Shown: positions 1 through 4,932 of the stretch, one piece after another
How positions within the stretch are numbered: the stretch's first letter is position 1
How the letters are laid out: each line of letters starts with the position of its first letter
Source of the DNA: HGM04593 sp045588345
Lineage (GTDB): Bacteria; Bacteroidota; Bacteroidia; Bacteroidales; Bacteroidaceae
Reading direction: 5' to 3'
Length of the DNA: 8,011 nucleotides
Assembly: GCA_045588345.1 (NCBI GenBank)
Contig: JAZNDZ010000075.1
Coordinates: 1 to 8,011 of the forward strand
The notes under the pieces: model-generated
Told to the model about the DNA's origin: nothing
Database searches by the model: none
What the model saw: only the letters and a program-made list of their open reading frames with translations
Made by a program: the position numbers and the translations under genes

Positions 1-66
1 AATGTTAATTGTAAATTTAGTTAGTGGATACTAAGTTTCTTATAATGACTCACTATCGATATTAAT
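1..66. other. Non-coding flank downstream of the recombinase gene
   Basis: This short AT-rich stretch follows the stop codon of the minus-strand recombinase gene. I see no gene in it. A weak 5-bp hairpin (TTAGT/ACTAA, 21-34) has no adjoining T-run on the minus strand, so I do not call it a terminator. Confidence 0.5.
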
Positions 67-873
67 CTACCATACAACCACTTTATCTACAATTGCTTGC
101 TGTTCAGTGCTTGTCCTACGAAGATATATACGAGTTGTCTCTATACTTTCGTGTCCCATTAGGTCGGCTAACAAGGCAATATCATTAAACCTATCCAAGA
201 AATTCTTGGCAAACCTATGTCTGAACGAGTGTGGGTAAACCATCTTTGGGTTCAATCCATATTTCGACGCAAAATGCTTGAGTTGCATCGCAATTCCTGG
301 TGATGTAATTCGTTCTCCAAAACGATTCAGAAATAGATACCCTGAGGTTATTCCGCATTCTTCAATCCATTTTGTTGCCTCGTCGCGAAGTTTCTTTGGA
401 ATGTAAAGCCGGCGAATCTTACCTCCCTTTGTGTACATATCCAAGAAACCAAGTTGAACATGTTCAACCTTGATTTGTAATAACTCGCTGACACGAGCTC
501 CAGTCGCAGTAAGGAACCACACAACGAAGTACCATTCTGTCAGTCCATCCCGTTTCAATTTTGCCTTCAAAAACCTGTAATCCGCATCGCTGATTACATT
601 CTCTAAGAAGTTCTTTTGCTGCACCTTAACAAACTTTAGTTTCAATCTATCCTTCTTGATAAATTCAAGATACTTATTGATGGCCTGTAATCTCAAGTTC
701 ACAGTCTGTGGCTTGAAGTGTTCTACCAAGAATCCTTTGTAAGCAAGTAGATTCTCTTTGTTAAACTCGCCGTAATTAACGGTAAAATGATTTACTGTCC
801 ACAAGTACGAAGTGACTGTATTCTTAGCCAAGTCTGACTTAACCAAGAAATTTTCGAATTGTTTAATTCCCAT
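67..873 (-). CDS. Tyrosine recombinase/integrase, likely hsdS DNA invertase
   Basis: This is a complete 268-residue tyrosine site-specific recombinase of the XerC/XerD/phage-integrase type, which cuts and rejoins DNA through a covalent 3'-phosphotyrosine. Residues about 1-75 form the N-terminal SAM-like core-binding domain (FENFLVKSDLAKNTVTSYL...). The catalytic domain carries all expected residues: R127 in ATGARVSE, K149 in the beta-hairpin TKGGK, H215 and R218 in HSFRHRF, H241 in LMGHES and nucleophile Y250 in TTRIYLRR. It should therefore be active. The ATG start leaves a normal N-terminus, and the length is typical for invertases that act on hsdS genes. It begins 40 bases from the outer inverted repeat and lies outside the invertible DNA, so inversion does not interrupt it. 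Its role in shuffling the neighbouring hsdS segments is inferred from this position and from known Bacteroides, Mycoplasma and Streptococcus systems. It could instead be an unrelated integrase, but no attachment site or element boundary is visible. Confidence 0.92.
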   Translation of the reverse strand: MGIKQFENFLVKSDLAKNTVTSYLWTVNHFTVNYGEFNKENLLAYKGFLVEHFKPQTVNLRLQAINKYLEFIKKDRLKLKFVKVQQKNFLENVISDADYRFLKAKLKRDGLTEWYFVVWFLTATGARVSELLQIKVEHVQLGFLDMYTKGGKIRRLYIPKKLRDEATKWIEECGITSGYLFLNRFGERITSPGIAMQLKHFASKYGLNPKMVYPHSFRHRFAKNFLDRFNDIALLADLMGHESIETTRIYLRRTSTEQQAIVDKVVVW

Positions 874-913
874 AATTGATTTATATTTATTGATTCCGAA
901 ATAAAATAATGAT
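874..913. promoter_or_regulatory. Leader of the recombinase gene, up to the invertible boundary
   Basis: These 40 AT-rich bases separate the recombinase start codon from the outer inverted repeat. They must hold the recombinase leader and perhaps part of its promoter. I find no clean TAnnTTTG box. A TGA at 910-912 closes the cassette reading frame just before the repeat, so nothing can be translated into the cassette in frame from this side. Confidence 0.35.
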
Positions 914-2094
914 ATAAGTCACATTATGAGAATGTGCCCTTTGAAATACCGGAAAGTTGGTGCTGGACGACATTAGGAGAAGTAGGAAAGTGGCAATCTG
1001 GAGCAACTCCAAGTAGACTATGTAAAGAATACCATGGAGGAAATATACCTTGGTTAAAAACGGGAGATTTGAATGACGGGTACATTACTGATATTCCAGA
1101 ATATATTACACAAAAGGCACTGAAAGAAACTCCGGTTAAACTTAATCCAGCAGGAAGTGTTCTTATAGCCATGTATGGTGCTACTATTGGTAAAGTGGGC
1201 ATATTAACATTCCCAGCTACGACAAATCAGGCGTGTTGTGCATGTGTTGAATACGAAGCAACGGATCAGCAATATTTGTTCTATTTCCTATTATCGCACA
1301 AGGAAAATTTTATACGCCAAGGCGGAGGCGGTGCTCAACCGAACATCTCAAAAGAAAAGATTGTAGAAACATTGCTTCCACTTCCTCCGTTCAATGAGCA
1401 AAAGCGTATTGCAAATGAAGTTGAAAAATGGTTTTCTATAATAGATAAGATTGAGAGTGGTACAATAGAACTGGAATCGTATGTAAAACAAACTAAATCT
1501 AAGATTCTTGACCTTGCTATATCTGGTAAACTTGTACCACAATATCCTAATGACGAGCCTGCTATCGAGCTATTGAAGAGGATAAATCCAGGCTTTAAGC
1601 CTTGTGATAACTCCCATTATGAGAACTTGCCGCAAGGATGGGTAAAAGCTGGATTCAAGGATATATACCAGACTATTAGTTCAAGAGACTATCAAATACA
1701 ACAACGAGATATTATCAATGAAGGCTTGTATCCTGTAGTGAGTCAAAGTTCAAATTACATCGAAGGATATTACAACAATAAAGAGAAGTTGTTAGATGTT
1801 ACCGCCCCCGTGCTCATATTTGGCGACCATACTCGCGTGGTCAAATACATTGATTTCCCATTTGTCATTGGTGCAGATGGAGTAAAAGTAATCAAGCCTT
1901 TTATAAACGATAAATTTGCTTACTACTTGTTATTATACACGAGTCAGCATATAGATAATAAGGGGTATAGTAGACACTTTCAGTTTATTGCAAAGGCTAA
2001 TTATTGCATACCGCCACTACGTGAACAAACTCATATCGTAAAAACTCTCGAGACATTATTCGAAATAATAGACACAATAACAGCTGAACTATAG
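913..2094 (+). CDS. hsdS: Silent 5'-truncated hsdS cassette (alternative specificity subunit body)
   Basis: This open frame encodes a type I specificity subunit lacking the first 58 or so residues present in the opposite hsdS. It is open only from the codon after the TGA at 910-912. The first possible start is a GTG at 934, which is really the Val codon of SHYENVPFEIPE, so I read it as an unexpressed reservoir rather than a gene. In order it holds a first recognition domain (FEIPESWCW, then PSRLCKEYHGGNIPWLKTGDLNDG..., to PLPPFNEQKRI), the central conserved helix (KILDLAISGKLVPQYPNDEP), and a second recognition domain from SHYENLPQGW to PPLREQTHIV. It ends in DTITAEL like its partner. Both recognition domains are unlike those of the active copy, while the conserved parts match closely. 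No frameshift or internal stop is present, as expected for a cassette kept functional by periodic expression. Confidence 0.88.
   Translation, partial: YKSHYENVPFEIPESWCWTTLGEVGKWQSGATPSRLCKEYHGGNIPWLKTGDLNDGYITDIPEYITQKALKETPVKLNPAGSVLIAMYGATIGKVGILTFPATTNQACCACVEYEATDQQYLFYFLLSHKENFIRQGGGGAQPNISKEKIVETLLPLPPFNEQKRIANEVEKWFSIIDKIESGTIELESYVKQTKSKILDLAISGKLVPQYPNDEPAIELLKRINPGFKPCDNSHYENLPQGWVKAGFKDIYQTISSRDYQIQQRDIINEGLYPVVSQSSNYIEGYYNNKEKLLDVTAPVLIFGDHTRVVKYIDFPFVIGADGVKVIKPFINDKFAYYLLLYTSQHIDNKGYSRHFQFIAKANYCIPPLREQTHIVKTLETLFEIIDTITAEL
914..950 (+). repeat. Outer inverted repeat IR1, cassette copy
   Basis: These 37 bases match the reverse complement of 3284-3320 exactly. Identity stops at 913 (T against G), and past 950 only imperfect similarity continues to about 960. 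In frame it encodes (K)SHYENVPFEIP, the lead-in to the first recognition domain. The core CATTATGAGAA lies at 922-932. It is a candidate recombination site for the adjacent tyrosine recombinase. Confidence 0.9.
1598..1635 (+). repeat. Inner inverted repeat IR2, cassette copy
   Basis: These 38 bases match the reverse complement of 2575-2612 exactly, with mismatches on both sides. They encode the end of the central conserved region and SHYENLPQ at the start of the second recognition domain. The core CATTATGAGAA is at 1615-1625. Weaker similarity continues leftward over the central helix to about 1498. It is a candidate recombinase site for exchanging the second domain alone. Confidence 0.88.
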
Positions 2095-2106
2095 TTCGGC
2101 TGTTAT
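2077..2106. terminator. 30-bp near-perfect palindrome at the convergent hsdS ends
   Basis: The two arms of 15 bases differ at one position and meet at the centre CTATAG, which supplies the overlapping TAG stops of both hsdS bodies (2092-2094 plus, 2089-2091 minus). Each strand encodes TAEL before its stop. The plus-strand RNA would pair fully, with one G-U pair. The minus-strand RNA has one mismatch. No long T-run follows, so it may be an imperfect bidirectional terminator or simply the meeting point of two identical gene ends. It is also close to the symmetry axis of the invertible segment. Confidence 0.45.
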
Positions 2107-3495
2107 TGCATCCAACATACGGAATATATTTTCTATCCGTCCGGCAATTCTATGTTGTTCTACTAATGGCGGCAAGACAATAGTCATATTCTTCATATCT
2201 GCTTGAGTTAATTTCAACCTTGTTGAACCATTTACGCATTTAGAATAATCGTATCTATTTAAGTAATATGTCAAATATGTGATGTCACAATTAGGCTTTA
2301 ATATGTGAGCATGATTGTTTACCCATATCTTACCACTAACAACATAGGCTTTATCGGCAAACTTATCCAAGAATGGCGCACCATCTTCACCAAGCAAAAT
2401 AAAAGTTCCATCGAGCATATAATCATCTATCCAATCGACCTGTCCAGTCGCGCCATAATACGGATATAGAGTTTGTGCTTTCTTTTTTCTTTCCTGTCTC
2501 TCGGTTGAATTGATTGGTTGCCGTTGATTATCACATATCTGACAGACATCTTCAAGACGACAAACAACCCATCTTTGCGGCAAGTTCTCATAATGGGAGT
2601 TATCACAAGGCTCGAAGTCCGGATTTATTCTCTTCAAAAGCTCTATTGCAGGCTCTTCATTAGGGTCCTGCGGTACAAGTTTGCCTGATATAGCGAGGTC
2701 TAATATCTTCGACTTAGTCTTTTTACTTAGCTTGAAAATATCCTCAATATTACCATCTATAGAATCAATAAAGCGTTGCCATAAAGCAACTTCTTTTATA
2801 ATTCTGTCTTGCTCAGCCAATGGCGGTAATGGTATCCAATAATTTTTAAGAATATCAAAAGGAGGAATGTTTTTAATGGCAGTGCCTTTACCATCCTTAC
2901 CAGCTTCGTTTTTGAGAATGAAATCAAAATAAAGAAGGTAAAATGGAGTAATATCAATATTATGGAGACGAATAATCATCAAAGCTTGGTTGATTATACC
3001 CGATCTAATATCACTTGGCATTATGTATGTTTCGCCAATTGTTCCAGCACAACTAACTATGATATCATTAGGCAAAACCTCAAAGCCCTTTAATTCTTGA
3101 AATTTCTCACCAGAAATAAAGTAATGCCCTAAATTCGAATCTTTTTGTATAGCATTCTTCTGTTCATAAACCTTATATGCATCTCCATTATCAGGTATAA
3201 ACATGGATTTGGTAAGACTGCTTCCAAACGGTCCTTTCTTGTAAAAAGCTAAATTATCTAACTTACACCACACCCAGTTTTCTGGTATTTCAAAGGGCAC
3301 ATTCTCATAATGTGACTTATCGGTAGCCACAGACTTCTTGCTGCGCTTGATTTTGCCCTCCTTTATGAGTTGCTCTTTCTCGGCACGAATACGCTCGAGC
3401 AATACAGATGCCGGCTCGTCGTTTGGGTCTTGCGGAACGAGCTTTCCTCGGATTGCGAGGTCAAGTATTTTCTGTCGAAGTTTCTTGGTATCCAT
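2089..3495 (-). CDS. hsdS: Type I restriction-modification specificity subunit HsdS (expressed copy)
   Basis: This 468-residue protein is the DNA-recognition subunit of the type I enzyme. It binds two HsdM to make the methyltransferase and also HsdR for restriction. Residues 1-58 are a fixed N-terminal helical block (KILDLAIRGKLVPQDPNDEP...). TRD1 spans about 68-225 and ends in PLPPLAEQDRI. The central conserved helix with a second KILDLAISGKLVPQDPNEEP block spans about 230-295. TRD2 spans about 306-440, contains YPYYGATGQVDWIDDY and LLGEDGA, and ends in LPPLVEQHRI. The C-terminal helix ends in TAEL. The ATG starts one base after the hsdM stop, with AGGAG just before it, so translational coupling is likely. 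IR1 encodes residues 59-71 and IR2 residues 295-307, placing each exactly ahead of a recognition domain. The recognised DNA sequence cannot be told from the protein alone. Confidence 0.95.
   Translation of the reverse strand: MDTKKLRQKILDLAIRGKLVPQDPNDEPASVLLERIRAEKEQLIKEGKIKRSKKSVATDKSHYENVPFEIPENWVWCKLDNLAFYKKGPFGSSLTKSMFIPDNGDAYKVYEQKNAIQKDSNLGHYFISGEKFQELKGFEVLPNDIIVSCAGTIGETYIMPSDIRSGIINQALMIIRLHNIDITPFYLLYFDFILKNEAGKDGKGTAIKNIPPFDILKNYWIPLPPLAEQDRIIKEVALWQRFIDSIDGNIEDIFKLSKKTKSKILDLAISGKLVPQDPNEEPAIELLKRINPDFEPCDNSHYENLPQRWVVCRLEDVCQICDNQRQPINSTERQERKKKAQTLYPYYGATGQVDWIDDYMLDGTFILLGEDGAPFLDKFADKAYVVSGKIWVNNHAHILKPNCDITYLTYYLNRYDYSKCVNGSTRLKLTQADMKNMTIVLPPLVEQHRIAGRIENIFRMLDAITAEL
2575..2612 (-). 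repeat. Inner inverted repeat IR2, expressed copy
   Basis: This is the exact reverse-complement partner of 1598-1635. It encodes residues 295-307 of the expressed HsdS, at the junction of the central helix and the second recognition domain. The core lies at 2585-2595. Inversion between the partners would flip about 1 kb and replace TRD2 while keeping TRD1. Confidence 0.88.
3284..3320 (-). repeat. Outer inverted repeat IR1, expressed copy
   Basis: This is the exact reverse-complement partner of 914-950. It encodes residues 59-71 of the expressed HsdS (SHYENVPFEI region) and marks the border between the fixed 5' end of hsdS (3321-3495) and the variable remainder. The core lies at 3302-3312. 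Confidence 0.9.
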
Positions 3496-3496
3496 A

Positions 3497-4927
3497 TTAC
3501 TCCTCGATATTAGCTAAAAGTTTTTGCAACTCGGCAACAGCCTTACTAATGTTATCGCTCTTCTCCTGAATATTTGACATAAGTTCAGCCAACGACATAT
3601 CGTTATCGTCGTCATTGAGTTTAATCCACGAGATATCAAGACTGGTCTTGTCGCGTTTCATAACCTCATCGACATCGTACTTACGCCAACGGCCATTCGG
3701 ATTGGTCTCGGCGTTATATGTCTCAGTGCGGGCATTGATATTATCTGCCTTATAACACTCTACAAACTCATCAAGGTGATGGCGGAGCATAGGATTGGTG
3801 GCCAGTGTATGCTTTACACCAGTGCGGTAATCAAAGAACCAAATATCTTTTGTCGGAGTTCCCTTGGTGAAGAACAAAACATTCGCTTTAACACCCTGAG
3901 CATAGAATATACCGGTAGGAAGACGGAGAATAGTATGAAGATTAAAATTCTTCAACAACTCCTTACGAATGGTCTCGCCAGCACCGCCCTCGAACAAGAC
4001 ATTATCAGGCAAGACAACAGCAGCACGGCCGCCATTCTTCAGCATTACCATCATATGCTGCAAGAAGTTGAGCTGGTTGTTCTTTGTCTCCACATAGAAG
4101 TCCTGGCGGTCAATCTCAACAGAGCCTGCAGGACGAGTGCCAAATGGAGGGTTTGCAAGAATCACATCAACCAAAGTTGAAGGAGCCTTCTCCAATGAGT
4201 CCTGACATATAATAGGACTCCTATCAGTACCTATACCGTGCAAGTAGAGGTTCATTGAAGCCAAGGTTACGACAAGAGCTGTGTTGTCATAACCGTGAAG
4301 AGCATTATTGCGCAAGAAGTCTTGTTTTGCCTTATCTGACGACTGAGGCTTCATATAGTCATAGGCGGCAAGCAAGAATCCACCCGTACCACAAGCAGGG
4401 TCGCAAACGGTTTCGCCAATCTGTGGGCAAGCAACATCTACCATTGCTTGGATAAGTGAACGAGGTGTGAAATATTGACCTGCGCCACTCTTCTTATCCT
4501 GACCGTTCTTCTCCAAGATGCTCTCATAAATAGCACCCTTAACATCGCCATCCATCACAAGCCAAGACTCCTCGTTGATAAGAGTGATTACCTTCTTGAG
4601 GTAAACCGGCTTATCGATCTTGTTTTGAGCTTTGGTGTAGATTGTACCAATAAGGTTATCCTGACCGCTTAACTCTTCAAGTGTTGCCTCATACTGCTTG
4701 ACCAAATCTAGGCCGTCAAGGTCGATAAGGTCCGCCCAGCGGTATCCTTCAGGAATGGCAGAATCCTCACCAAAGGTCTGAACATTCTCATCATCCATCT
4801 TCAGAAACAGAAGATAGGTCAATTGTGTAATGTAATCGGTAAAACCGATACCTTGTCCGGCCAATGTAGTTGCCAGATTCCAAACCTTCTTGGTTAGGCT
4901 TTGCGTATTAGCTGTTGCTTGTGCCAT
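3497..4927 (-). CDS. hsdM: Type I DNA methyltransferase subunit HsdM (N6-adenine)
   Basis: This 476-residue protein is the modification subunit, which transfers a methyl group from S-adenosylmethionine to the N6 of adenine in the sequence chosen by HsdS. The N-terminal HsdM helical domain covers about residues 10-135 (KKVWNLATTLAGQGIGFTDYITQLTYLLFLKM). The catalytic fold starts with SGAGQYFTPRSLIQAMVD (motif X region, 147-164), followed by the SAM-binding motif I DPACGTGGF (176-184) and the catalytic motif IV NPPF (259-262). The tail is helical. All key residues are intact and the length is normal for the family. It begins 5 bases after hsdR ends, with no visible ribosome site between them, and stops one base before hsdS, so the three subunits are probably translated from one message. 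It is the constant partner of all HsdS variants made by the shuffling segment. Confidence 0.97.
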   Translation of the reverse strand: MAQATANTQSLTKKVWNLATTLAGQGIGFTDYITQLTYLLFLKMDDENVQTFGEDSAIPEGYRWADLIDLDGLDLVKQYEATLEELSGQDNLIGTIYTKAQNKIDKPVYLKKVITLINEESWLVMDGDVKGAIYESILEKNGQDKKSGAGQYFTPRSLIQAMVDVACPQIGETVCDPACGTGGFLLAAYDYMKPQSSDKAKQDFLRNNALHGYDNTALVVTLASMNLYLHGIGTDRSPIICQDSLEKAPSTLVDVILANPPFGTRPAGSVEIDRQDFYVETKNNQLNFLQHMMVMLKNGGRAAVVLPDNVLFEGGAGETIRKELLKNFNLHTILRLPTGIFYAQGVKANVLFFTKGTPTKDIWFFDYRTGVKHTLATNPMLRHHLDEFVECYKADNINARTETYNAETNPNGRWRKYDVDEVMKRDKTSLDISWIKLNDDDNDMSLAELMSNIQEKSDNISKAVAELQKLLANIEE

Positions 4928-4932
4928 ATTTG

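Larger units (their letters stand above)
914..3320. other. Invertible hsdS shuffling segment with four recognition domains
   Basis: The segment is bounded by a 37-bp exact inverted repeat and contains a second, inner 38-bp pair. It carries two convergent hsdS bodies. Only the minus-strand copy is joined to start-codon sequence, which lies outside the segment at 3321-3495. Inversion of the whole segment would place the plus-strand body behind the fixed N-terminus, exchanging both target recognition domains (TRDs). Inversion at the inner pair would exchange only the second. The reading frame is kept in both cases because the paired repeats are identical and in the same codon phase. Comparable hsdS shuffling is established in Bacteroides fragilis, Mycoplasma pulmonis and Streptococcus pneumoniae. 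Inversion here is inferred, as only one orientation is seen. Confidence 0.85.

Noticed and set aside
21..34. Hairpin TTAGT/ACTAA as a terminator for the recombinase gene
   Set aside because: The 5-bp AT-rich stem is weak and no T-run follows it on the minus strand.
67..873. Recombinase as the integrase of a prophage or integrative element
   Set aside because: No tRNA, attachment-site duplication, excisionase or phage or conjugation gene is visible, while hsdS inverted repeats begin 40 bases away. Genes left of the window could still change this view.
934..936. GTG as a genuine start codon for the plus-strand hsdS body
   Set aside because: It is the Val codon of the conserved SHYENVPFEIPE segment inside the repeat. 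Starting there would lose the N-terminal conserved helix, and no promoter is visible.
914..3320. The hsdS pair as a transposon or CRISPR-like repeat array
   Set aside because: The repeats sit inside coding sequence in a fixed frame at domain borders. There is no transposase, target duplication or regular spacer pattern, and the enzyme present is an intact tyrosine recombinase.
3776..4180. 134-codon plus-strand open frame inside hsdM
   Set aside because: It is antisense to intact catalytic-domain sequence of hsdM, has no known motif, and is explained by codon use on the opposite strand.
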